From Anaerosporobacter mobilis DSM 15930 (GTDB lineage: Bacteria > Bacillota > Clostridia > Lachnospirales > Lachnospiraceae), in NCBI RefSeq assembly GCF_900142955.1, contig NZ_FRCP01000026.1, positions 1-64,000 of the forward strand: 64,000 nucleotides of DNA, in the 5' to 3' direction. The notes below the pieces were generated by a model. The model did no database searches. It saw only the letters and a list, made by a program, of their open reading frames with translations, and was not told where the DNA came from. Shown here piece by piece: positions 36,818-44,663 of the stretch (positions are counted from its first letter, which is position 1; each line of letters opens with the position of its first letter). Both the position numbers and the translations under genes were made by a program.

Positions 36818-37393
36818 ATGAAATGGTCTGATTTCACCTATTCTGATTCCGATTTTTACATTCCATATGACGAAAACCAACGAGCTGTACGTGGGTATCT
36901 TCTTACCACCCTTGGAATAAACTTAGAAGAAATTCCGACTATTTTACATGAGCCGTTCCACTACTATGAGTTCAGACGGCCTAGCAAAGACACACTATAC
37001 GCCCAAAAAGTACCTCTGAGTGATATTGTCGGAACAACTCACCAAGACTATGGATACATGACAGTAATAGAAACATATATGCGATTAAAACGTGCTTATT
37101 ACCATATAAAAGATGGACTTGTGACTCGCAATAAATATTTTCGTATGCTTAAAAAACCGGTACACGAGCAAGAACTTCCCATAATATTATCGCAATTGAA
37201 TAATGGTAAATATATTGTAGATGGCAATGGTAATCATCGGGTTATCTTATACAAAATCATGATGCTATCTGAAATCGCATCTAAATATCCCTATGCCAAC
37301 GATGATAATTACGATTTGGAATGTATGACATTTAATGATGTCAGAAAAAAATATTGGTTAAATGCCATGGTTCATTCTACAATATGTTACTAA
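36818..37393 (+). CDS. ParB/Srx-fold-like hypothetical protein
   Basis: About 191 aa. The C-terminal half has LPIILSQLNNGKYIVDGNGNHRVIL, spread over the pattern of ParB-like and sulfiredoxin-fold proteins, where a strand and loop with D-G-x-H-R bind nucleotide. The first half is not recognised. GAAGGAG is nine bases before the ATG at 36818 but abuts the in-frame ATG at 36809. It could be a nucleotide-using protein, but without DNA-binding helices it is not a standard ParB. Upstream is the disrupted gene ending at 36722. Confidence 0.65.
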   Translation: MKWSDFTYSDSDFYIPYDENQRAVRGYLLTTLGINLEEIPTILHEPFHYYEFRRPSKDTLYAQKVPLSDIVGTTHQDYGYMTVIETYMRLKRAYYHIKDGLVTRNKYFRMLKKPVHEQELPIILSQLNNGKYIVDGNGNHRVILYKIMMLSEIASKYPYANDDNYDLECMTFNDVRKKYWLNAMVHSTICY

Positions 37394-37585
37394 AAAAATA
37401 GATTGATACTATTTATTATATTTTGATAATTTTGAAGGCATCCTCAAAGACCTTAAGACAATACTAATTTATCTATGTGCTTACTGGTTCCATAAAGCAC
37501 TCAATAGATAGGCATACCTGTATCTCAAATGCAATGGTCGAAAAATTACTCCTACTCGGGTGAATTCCTCTTTTCTAAAAAGTCT

Positions 37586-37825
37586 TCAACCAAGCTTTTT
37601 ATTCACCATATCTTTTTCAACAACGAAAGATTCCATCATCTCTTCAAATCGGTTACCCATCGGAGTAAAAATGTGGATATCACAAGTTATATTACATCCA
37701 CCAATTCTATCAATTTCCATCCGGTATTTTTTACCTTTTGTCCACCAAAAAAAACACTCGTCGTAGCCAAATTCCTCGATACATTCCAGTATATAAATAC
37801 CTGGTTCCAGATTACTTATATCCAT
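37586..37825 (-). CDS. small tandem-paralogue protein, intact copy
   Basis: About 79 aa beginning MDISNLEPGIYILECIEEFGYDECFF with a KGKKYRMEID strand. It is the intact member of a duplicated pair: the neighbour at 37909-38192 has the same start, LEPG and YDECFF blocks. The fold is probably a small beta barrel. The internal ATG at 37825 aligns with the start of the paralogue. Function is unknown. Confidence 0.65.
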   Translation of the reverse strand: MDISNLEPGIYILECIEEFGYDECFFWWTKGKKYRMEIDRIGGCNITCDIHIFTPMGNRFEEMMESFVVEKDMVNKKLG

Positions 37826-37908
37826 AAAACCGTCTTCCTTCCTCATCTGAACTTCTTAATATTTTGTCTGGTTCGCGGGTATTGTAACCATTTAAGATTA
37901 TTAATCTA

Positions 37909-38192
37909 TCACTTTTCTGGATTGTAAGACTTTCTTTTTTCCATAAAATATTCAACCAGTCCCTTTTTATTACACAAGTCTTTATCACCAATGAAACATT
38001 CCATCATCTCAACTAACCGGTTTTTTGTTGGATTGAAAATTCTGCTATCTGCTTCTATGATTGCATCCCCATCCTCGTCTATCTGCATACGGTATTTATG
38101 TCCTTTCGTCCAACGAAAAAGCACTCATCATAACCAATTTCCTCAATACATTCTAATATGTAAAATCCAGGTTCTAGATTCTTTATATCCAT
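37909..38192 (-). pseudogene. tandem paralogue broken by a one-base frameshift
   Basis: Starts MDIKNLEPGFYILECIEE like its neighbour and has AAAAGGAG upstream, but near 38113-38121 the frame is lost. Inserting one base restores RWTKGHKYRMQIDEDGD and the rest, ending SYNPEK at 37909. The C-terminal part is 71 codons long. It is therefore a recent duplicate inactivated by a single deletion, or a sequencing error in a run of A. Confidence 0.65.
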
Positions 38193-38224
38193 AAGTCCAC
38201 TCCTTTTCTCAACAAAATACTTAT

Positions 38225-38605
38225 TTACCATAGATTATCATTTCTTTCCAAAAAACTTCCTGAATACTTCAACAATATCACTATAACTTTCGGAAGCGGC
38301 ATCCAAGCAACTACATTATCACCAGGACTAAAATCCATAATCATTGTATTGAATTTTACCTTGCTCACTTCTCCTTTTTCAGTAGTTGCCAGAACACAAC
38401 AGTTCTTGTCAAGCTCACGAATTTGGGGCAATCGTTCTTTTGGTAGAAGCCAGCTAACCTCAGTCGGCAAGTCTCTTATTTCATCATTTAAAGAATTGAG
38501 TGTATCCCAGTATTCCTTATCATTAATATCTAACTTATTTTCAGTCAAATCCAATACCTTTTTCATTTTCTCCAACAGCAATTTCCTGCTTTTATTGACC
38601 ATGCA
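38225..38605 (-). CDS. DUF551-like small protein with possible C-terminal frameshift
   Basis: About 126 aa starting MVNKSRKLLLEKMKKVLD. The C-terminus VVAWMPLPK resembles the DUF551 W-x-PLP motif. After PLPK, shifting the frame by one base gives KSYSDIVEVFRKFFGKK and a TGA at 38238, a better C-terminus than the one encoded in the current frame. So a frameshift near 38287-38296 is likely. GGATG lies about six bases before ATG at 38605. DUF551 proteins are small phage or plasmid accessory proteins of unknown function. Confidence 0.5.
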   Translation of the reverse strand, partial: CMVNKSRKLLLEKMKKVLDLTENKLDINDKEYWDTLNSLNDEIRDLPTEVSWLLPKERLPQIRELDKNCCVLATTEKGEVSKVKFNTMIMDFSPGDNVVAWMPLPKVIVILLKYSGSFLERNDNLW

Positions 38606-38621
38606 ATCCATCCTTTTTTCA

Positions 38622-38816
38622 TTATTTATCAGTATTTTCAACTTCAAAAGCAGTACCTATGTTTTTGTCATTCTCCGCTGTCTTCCATTGTTTCTTTATT
38701 TCTTCCGATTCAATCATCAACTTTTCATAAGGTACTTTGGGTCCATTATAAATTTTACGGAATATTTTTTCGCCCTTTTTACCTATTAAAACTAAAGCAT
38801 GCTGATTCATAATCAT
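38622..38816 (-). CDS. small hypothetical protein
   Basis: A 64-aa basic protein starting MIMNQHALVLIGKKGEKI and ending VENTDK. GGAGG lies seven bases before the ATG at 38816, so the longer frame to 38858 is unlikely. It lies between the DUF551-like gene and the EVPVLS microprotein in one minus-strand run driven by the promoter near 39.2 kb. Not recognised. Confidence 0.7.
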   Translation of the reverse strand: MIMNQHALVLIGKKGEKIFRKIYNGPKVPYEKLMIESEEIKKQWKTAENDKNIGTAFEVENTDK

Positions 38817-38844
38817 CAAAGAACCTCCTTTTCGAAAGTTAGAC

Positions 38845-39006
38845 TTACATATTTTCAAAAAACTCTATAGCTTTTTCTGCATCTTCAGCCTTTATCTTTA
38901 TTGGTCCTTCTATTTTTTTTCCGTTCCCATTTTTCATTTCCAAATACTCTTGTAATGACAATACTGGTACTTCTCTCTTTTCTTTGCTGGCTTCTTTTTC
39001 GCTCAT
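38845..39006 (-). CDS. 53-aa microprotein, EVPVLS family
   Basis: Starts MSEKEASKEKR, then EVPVLSLQEYLEM, then a Lys/Glu-rich tail. GGAGG lies eight bases before the ATG, and this is the first gene after the strong promoter and structured leader at 39148-39250. It is a paralogue of the 55-aa protein at 20036-20203, sharing the MSEK start and the EVPVLSxxxY core. The conserved motif in otherwise variable proteins suggests a docking peptide. Confidence 0.75.
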   Translation of the reverse strand: MSEKEASKEKREVPVLSLQEYLEMKNGNGKKIEGPIKIKAEDAEKAIEFFENM

Positions 39007-39147
39007 CTGCATATCCTCCATAAATTTATTAAAGTCTCTGGTATCGATAAAATATCAATTTTTGATAATATCATTTTTAGAAATATTACCTTAAAATGTA
39101 AAATAACTCGAAATAAATTCCGAGTTAAACATTCATATTAAGTTGTA

Positions 39148-39169
39148 GGGGTCCCAATTCAGGAACCCC
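39148..39169 (-). ncRNA. 5' leader hairpin shared with the 56.8-kb operon
   Basis: GGGGTTCC pairs with GGGACCCC (one mismatch) around a six-base loop. A CTCCTTT stretch, complementary to a ribosome binding site, lies just upstream in the transcript, and a 5' hairpin (CAGTTTA/TAAACTG) lies nearer the promoter. The same order of elements occurs in the leader at 56806-56911. This may be a regulatory RNA element; it has no T-run, so it is not a plain terminator. Confidence 0.5.
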
Positions 39170-39221
39170 AAATAAAGGAGCTCACAACAGTTTAGTAAAT
39201 AAACTGATTAAGTATGACTCT

Positions 39222-39250
39222 ATTATAACATGTTGGTATACATTTGTAAA
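39222..39250 (-). promoter_or_regulatory. sigma-A promoter for the 39.0-38.2 kb operon
   Basis: On the minus strand a TTTACA -35 box (39245-39250), a 17-base spacer and a perfect TATAAT -10 box (39222-39227). The spacer contains GTATACCA, also found in the spacer of the 56.9-kb promoter. Transcription runs leftward through the leader into the EVPVLS microprotein gene. Confidence 0.75.
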
Positions 39251-39278
39251 GTATTTATATACTTCGCTCAATACTATT

Positions 39279-41843
39279 TTATTTATCTACGAGGCGTAGG
39301 TATTCGGTTCCTGTTATCTCATGAATGCACTTTTTCCACTTACGAATAACAGGATGATTTTCTGGTACTACTGATACACTTTGCAGCGAAAGATTTGTAT
39401 CTTTTTCTGTTTCATCCTCAGAATAAGGCATTGTATTGATTGCTATTTCTATCGGTTTTTCAAGAATATCAATCTTATATTTGTGATATAAATGCCCATT
39501 CTTCCCTTCCTCATAGTAATCTTTAAACGTAATTTGCATATCAGTATTCGCAGCAATCGATTTATTAAGCTCCCGAAAGAACTTATTGAAATCACTGATT
39601 GTATTATATGTGCCAGGCTCAAGTCGAAAAATCTTACTTAGTCTCTCATACGTCCATACTAATGATTTACCAAGATATCTGCGAAAATAATTAAACAACA
39701 ATACATCCTTTGGTGACATCCGGTCAACGAATTCCAGAGGATACTTTTTAATATAGCCCGTAATAGGCTGTATTTGAAATACATGTGGGATTAGTTCATC
39801 TGATATCTGAAGGATGAATTTTTTCATATTTTTGTCCCATTCACAAATATCAAAGAATTTTAGACACTTCTTACCATTTTTGTTCCTACTCTTCTTTACG
39901 TAAGGCCACTCATCTTCAATCACTGCTTTTTTATTCTTATTATAACGTAGCGCTTCTATAGTTATAAATAAATTTCTGAATTTCTCAGCAATCTCAAGTA
40001 TATGTGCTTCTGATATACGCCCAGTTCGAAACCTATTCATTCTCCTTAAATCAAACTCCTGGAATCGCGTTGCTGCATCTCCAATACTTATGCTTGCAAA
40101 ATACAGTTCCAATACCTTCATCTCGTTTTTTGTTAAATCATGAGAATAGATACCACCTGCTAATGCATCCGACTTAATAATATGATTATCCAGATTCACC
40201 AATCCATACTCGTCAAAAGGAAACGTAATACGATTTTTATCATAAACGAGGCATTCATCGTTCCACTTCCTACCATCCTCATAAGTAATCTTTTTCAATA
40301 TTTCTCTTCGTTGAATTGAAAAAGAATCTTTCAAAAACGTGGTCCTGCGATAGTATTTTTTGATATTTAGAATATAAGAAAGCAAATCATATCTTCCCAA
40401 TATAATAGCTTGTTCCTTTGCACGTGATACTGCTGTATAGAAGAGGTATCTGTTTGTCTCATGGAAATTCATGGCTAAGAAAATAACTGCTTTATATTCT
40501 GAACCCTGTGCCTTGTGTACTGTTAGAGCGTATGCAAGTTCAAGATTTTCATCATCTTCATGTATTAAGAACTCAGAATCATATCCATTATCAAACTGAA
40601 TTAGAAGCCAGCCATCTTCTTTTTGTTCTGATACGGTTCCCGTCATGCCATTATAGAGGTTGATACCGTTTCCAGTAGGATTATCATATCGGTTTTGGGT
40701 GTATATTACCCTGTCTCCAACATAGTATTTATAGTTTTCTTTCATCCTACAAAATCTCATTGATTGAATATACTCATTTATGGTGTCACTTGTTATGAAT
40801 TTTTCTTGCTCAATGTCTTCCCTTTTTAATGGCAGTAATATGATGACATCCTGAACATCATATTTTTCAGCAAGATGTCTCCAGTATTTATACACTACCT
40901 CTTTATATCGATTAATCTGAATGTCATACAGTCCAAGTTGCTCATCAGAAATTCTGAACTTGACCGGAATAAAGCGGAATGAAGCATCAAACTTCCAGTC
41001 CTTTACGAGCATGTTCTGAAGAGCCATATTTGCATTTGCTACAATAGTCTCTTCACTTCGATATCCTTTCGATAAGTATGTAACAGCAACCTTTCCGGAA
41101 TGTATGATATCAAATAGAACTTCTCCATTACCTACAGAAGGAAGCTGATTAACATCTCCAATTAGTACAATCGTAAACATTCCCCAATGCTCAATAATCA
41201 AACCCATTAAGTATGAGTCCACCATGGATGCTTCATCTATTATGATAAGGTTCTTATTTTCAGAAGATATCTCTTCTATTAGCCCCTTATGTATTGTTGT
41301 TGCAAAGAGGTCTGTTGCCTGCTGTATTCGCATTGCAGCTTTACCCGTTGGAGCAAAGATTCTGACATGATACCCCAGCTTACCTGCCACCTGATAAATT
41401 CCCTGGATAACTGTAGTCTTTCCCGTTCCTGGTCCGCCTGTAATTACAGATAATCTATGTTGAAATACCGTAGCTATAGCAGCTTCTTGCTCTTCTGAAT
41501 ATTTTATACGGCTGGCTCTCTGTGCTGACTTGATTTGCCTTGTAAAATCTCTATCCGATATTTTTCCTTCTTGAGATATTAAATAGTCTATTATCTTTTT
41601 CTCTGCATCGTATTCATTTTGAAAATAATATCTATGCCTATCTGGATTGTAAATCAGGTCGGACGTCAGGGTTTGATTTATTTCATATAAACAAGGTTCA
41701 ACTTCACTTTTCTGAAATTCATACTGCTCTGATTTTAATTTGATATAATTTTTTACCCTTTTCTCTTCCACAAAAGTTGCACCTTTATACCCTAAATAAT
41801 ATTTCATTTCTAGTTCAAAAACTTCTTTAATTTTCTCGTTCAT
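39279..41843 (-). CDS. RecD2-like superfamily 1 helicase
   Basis: About 854 aa. Walker A is GGPGTGKTT (near residue 143-151 of the long frame), Walker B/DEAS box LIIIDEASMVDSYLM, and motif VI region TVHKAQGSEYKAVIF, the RecD family set. The C-terminal 300 residues have no recognised nuclease. RecD2-like helicases unwind DNA 5' to 3' without RecBC and are common on mobile elements. The start at 41843 has AAGG about 10 bases upstream; the long frame runs to a TTG at 41867. It lies next to the mobilisation region, so it may aid plasmid processing, but a chromosomal-type repair role is equally possible. Confidence 0.8.
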   Translation of the reverse strand: MNEKIKEVFELEMKYYLGYKGATFVEEKRVKNYIKLKSEQYEFQKSEVEPCLYEINQTLTSDLIYNPDRHRYYFQNEYDAEKKIIDYLISQEGKISDRDFTRQIKSAQRASRIKYSEEQEAAIATVFQHRLSVITGGPGTGKTTVIQGIYQVAGKLGYHVRIFAPTGKAAMRIQQATDLFATTIHKGLIEEISSENKNLIIIDEASMVDSYLMGLIIEHWGMFTIVLIGDVNQLPSVGNGEVLFDIIHSGKVAVTYLSKGYRSEETIVANANMALQNMLVKDWKFDASFRFIPVKFRISDEQLGLYDIQINRYKEVVYKYWRHLAEKYDVQDVIILLPLKREDIEQEKFITSDTINEYIQSMRFCRMKENYKYYVGDRVIYTQNRYDNPTGNGINLYNGMTGTVSEQKEDGWLLIQFDNGYDSEFLIHEDDENLELAYALTVHKAQGSEYKAVIFLAMNFHETNRYLFYTAVSRAKEQAIILGRYDLLSYILNIKKYYRRTTFLKDSFSIQRREILKKITYEDGRKWNDECLVYDKNRITFPFDEYGLVNLDNHIIKSDALAGGIYSHDLTKNEMKVLELYFASISIGDAATRFQEFDLRRMNRFRTGRISEAHILEIAEKFRNLFITIEALRYNKNKKAVIEDEWPYVKKSRNKNGKKCLKFFDICEWDKNMKKFILQISDELIPHVFQIQPITGYIKKYPLEFVDRMSPKDVLLFNYFRRYLGKSLVWTYERLSKIFRLEPGTYNTISDFNKFFRELNKSIAANTDMQITFKDYYEEGKNGHLYHKYKIDILEKPIEIAINTMPYSEDETEKDTNLSLQSVSVVPENHPVIRKWKKCIHEITGTEYLRLVDK

Positions 41844-41867
41844 GCACTTTTTACCTTCAAATTGCAA

Positions 41868-42778
41868 TTTTTGTCTTTTATGACATTGGTCAAATCCTTT
41901 ATATATAAGGTGTTGCTTAATTTTAGGACTCTTAATATATTATTATAGATAATCTGGCAACTTATTTTACAGGGCAGATATTCTTTTATCAACTCGATTG
42001 ATGATAAGATTGTCTGCCAAATAATAATAATAATAGTAGTCAGTGTAATCTGTCATCGGTAGTTTAGATTATGCGCTGCCTACCTATATTTTATGATAAT
42101 CTGCTTCCTCACAGAAATGTAGATAATCTATTTTCTGTCTGATAGAGGGTGCTAATTCTGTATCATTGTTGTTACTCAAGAACAGGCGCTGTAACATCAA
42201 TTATACTCCTGTAGTAAGATTTTCCTTGGTTATGCTTTAACTGCAATTGTAGTAACCAAAATTCTCTGTATTAAAGAAAATTCAGTCTAGAAGCTATGAT
42301 ACGGAATCACAATGGCATTTATGATACGGAATATGCAGAATCCTAGAATTACTGATATAGATAATCTCATCTTTTCAACGATATATATCTGCCCCGTTAG
42401 TAACTGGCTTTCATAGATATTCTGCTATTTCTGCAACAAATATGATTGTCACTGCCTTAGTAGTCTAATACCATGATTTTACCATTGATGAGCTCAGATT
42501 TCTACTCATGACAGATGTATAATCATGCATTTTATTGAAATTTACTGAGCTGATACCGCTATCACTCATAGACTGGGCAGAATCACTGTAATCGTCCTAA
42601 GAACAATACTATCACACTGTAATACCCACTCTGATGTTCAAAAACCTTGCATTTTCGATATGGCCGTTCAAATAGGAGCAAAACATTAAAAATCTTCAAT
42701 AACAAATGACAAAACAGGGTTAAATTTTATATGTTTTTAAAATAATCTGTCATATTGATATTAGAAACATTTTAACAT
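41868..42778. other. non-coding repeat region, possible oriT or replication origin
   Basis: About 900 bases without a convincing gene. It contains a 13-bp direct repeat TATGATACGGAAT (42295-42307 and 42320-42332, 25-base period), an inverted repeat TTGGTTA/TAACCAA near 42227-42260, and five copies of a GATAATCT-type motif (near 41946, 42065 inverted, 42094, 42121, 42359). It also has an (AAT)n run near 42020. It lies directly upstream of the MobC gene, where oriT is expected. An origin of replication is the other option. No replication protein is recognised. Confidence 0.5.
42295..42332 (+). repeat. 13-bp tandem direct repeat
   Basis: TATGATACGGAAT occurs twice with a 25-base period. Such spaced repeats are typical of accessory-protein binding sites in oriT or origins. 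Confidence 0.7.
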
Positions 42779-42802
42779 TTGTTTATGAAAGAAGGTATTT
42801 TT

Positions 42803-43216
42803 ATGATTTGTAATTCTTTAGCAACCAATCTTTGCGGTACATACCCAAACAAAACCGCTAAATGCAATATCACCATTGACGCCAACCACAATATCCCTGC
42901 CGAGGTTAACATGATAGGCAAATTTTTTATGACCGATGTTCCAATTGACATAACAGAGCAGAATGACCTCTTTTGTGTTGTTATGAAATTTCCTGAAGAA
43001 CTTACGTCACAAGCGGCAACTCTCATTAAGACATTAGCAGCCTCCAGCAACCAAAATAATCATCTATCTCGAAAAATCGAAGTGACTATCAAAGCAAAAA
43101 TTGGACTTGATTTTATACTTGGCACGCTTACGCAATGGTTTATCATTCCAGACAATTCAGGCAGCTCTACTCTCATGTTTGTACTTGATAAGGAATCGTT
43201 ATTTCCTATTTTTTAG
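42803..43216 (+). CDS. hypothetical protein next to MobC
   Basis: About 137 aa starting MICNSLATNLCGTYPNKTAKC. It has a mixed beta pattern and no recognised family. AAGAAGG lies about seven bases before the ATG at 42803. Its stop is 12 bases before the MobC start, so the two are cotranscribed and it may be a mobilisation accessory or relaxosome protein. Confidence 0.6.
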   Translation: MICNSLATNLCGTYPNKTAKCNITIDANHNIPAEVNMIGKFFMTDVPIDITEQNDLFCVVMKFPEELTSQAATLIKTLAASSNQNNHLSRKIEVTIKAKIGLDFILGTLTQWFIIPDNSGSSTLMFVLDKESLFPIF

Positions 43217-43228
43217 GTGGTGGTTGGT

Positions 43229-43615
43229 ATGGACAAGCAAAATCAAACTATCAAGATTTATCTCTCGGAGACAGAGAAAAATAAAATCACAAATCAAGCT
43301 AACGAGCAACAGTTGTCAGTATCTGAATATGTCAAGACTGTCCTCATAAAAGGTCCAGTTATCCTATATATTACAACTAATGATTTGCTTGATTATACCT
43401 GTCAAATTTACGAGACAAACTGCAAAATCCAAGAGCTTTTATCTCTACTGAATCAAAGAAATACCATAGAAGCTGATTATGTTGCAGAAATCACCAAGAA
43501 CCTGCTTACAGAGATTAATAATAATTGCAACGCGGCTCTGAAAATCAATTATAATGAGCGCAAGAGAATGTACCAAGAGCTGGAAAAACAAATTAGTGCA
43601 TATTGTGACGCTTAA
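43229..43615 (+). CDS. mobC: MobC-like relaxosome accessory protein
   Basis: About 128 aa. The N-terminus TIKIYLSETEKNKITNQANEQ then LSVSEYVKTVLIKGP is a ribbon-helix-helix of the MobC type: a strand, then two helices ending in S-x-S-E-Y. The remainder is helical. AGGTGG precedes the ATG at 43229. Positions of oriT and relaxase nearby support a role in binding oriT and opening the DNA for the relaxase. The relaxase gene lies about 1 kb away on the opposite strand. Confidence 0.8.
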   Translation: MDKQNQTIKIYLSETEKNKITNQANEQQLSVSEYVKTVLIKGPVILYITTNDLLDYTCQIYETNCKIQELLSLLNQRNTIEADYVAEITKNLLTEINNNCNAALKINYNERKRMYQELEKQISAYCDA

Positions 43616-43917
43616 CAGCTTGGTTTACGGAGTAAAACGGTCATGCTACACTACAAAACAACCGCCTCTTGAAGTAATATCGACCACACTAAAAGGAATA
43701 GAGACTACCTGCCCCTGTAATATACAGAAATTGATTAACGTAGGCAATAGGAGAGGCCCTCATAGTATCTATTTCTAGACTGTAGCCAAACTATATTTCA
43801 TAGTATAATAACACATATGTCGTATAAAAATACTAGCCATTAGATAACCGTATGATATTTGGTGGCTAATTATTTTTGTATTCACTTGGAATTTGTATGG
43901 TGCTTTATAAGATAAAA
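43616..43917. other. non-coding gap
   Basis: About 300 bases between mobC and a minus-strand hypothetical gene. It contains short open frames without ribosome sites. I see no clear terminator or repeat, so this may be part of the oriT neighbourhood. Confidence 0.4.
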
Positions 43918-44484
43918 TCACATATATGTAGGTGGATTTATTAGGTTCCATATTTCCTCCAATAATTGATATCTCCAATTATCCTGTAGATTAAGGTTGT
44001 TATCAATTAGTGGGTAATAGCATGCCTTATGCACCTTGCTTCCTGATTGTCTTGCACAATTTTTGTATACATAATAATCATCATCCAATTGTTTTTCAGG
44101 GATATGTGGTCCAAGACCATTACACAATACCAATTGCTGTATTTTACCCAGTTTGTTTTGATTTGCTATATATTCTTTACTTGGATGAATATTCCCTGTC
44201 ATATAATCAATATGGGGTCTTACCGTTTCTTTTTTTGATACTCTTTTTTTGATAATTTCTTTAGATGCTTCAATCCTAACCAATTCTGTTATTCTAAATA
44301 AACTTAAACAAATATTATCATAAACAATACCCAATTCTTTGTTATTAACTATTTTGTATTGATACCAAGAAATATCTGATAAATTTTCTTTCCCATAATG
44401 AATTTTTTCATCCAAGACTAAATTAATTCCATTTTCTAGTATTAATTTACTTGGTAATTTATTTAAAATACTATTTTGCTCCAT
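43918..44484 (-). CDS. hypothetical protein
   Basis: A 188-aa protein, not recognised. It has a His/Pro-rich middle (RPHIDYMTGNIHPSKEY) and a cysteine/His segment (KNCARQSGSKVHKACYY), so metal binding is possible. AAAGGA precedes ATG by seven bases. It lies between mobC and the relaxase gene, separated from the latter by a terminator, so it may be a mobilisation-region accessory gene. Confidence 0.6.
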   Translation of the reverse strand: MEQNSILNKLPSKLILENGINLVLDEKIHYGKENLSDISWYQYKIVNNKELGIVYDNICLSLFRITELVRIEASKEIIKKRVSKKETVRPHIDYMTGNIHPSKEYIANQNKLGKIQQLVLCNGLGPHIPEKQLDDDYYVYKNCARQSGSKVHKACYYPLIDNNLNLQDNWRYQLLEEIWNLINPPTYM

Positions 44485-44601
44485 TGCTGATTCCTTTCCA
44501 CAAATACAAATTTATTTTATTGTATCATAGATATCTGTCTAAAAAAATATTTAAACACATATCCTTAATGATGTTCAATCAAAATTGATTTGTCTACAGC
44601 A

Positions 44602-44626
44602 AAAGAGGTCCTCCGCGGACCTCTTT
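44602..44626. terminator. intrinsic terminator after the relaxase
   Basis: A perfect 10-bp stem AAAGAGGTCC/GGACCTCTTT with a five-base loop. It follows the relaxase stop (44664) on the minus strand and has a T-run on both sides. Confidence 0.85.
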
Positions 44627-44663
44627 CTTTATCATAACCTATTCCAGAATAACTAATTTTCCC

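Noticed and set aside
36818..37393. ParB partition protein
   Set aside because: Only the ParB/Srx-like strand-loop is seen; there is no helix-turn-helix, no parS-like site and no ParA partner.
43554..43778. Small ORF overlapping the end of mobC
   Set aside because: It overlaps mobC in another frame and has no ribosome site.
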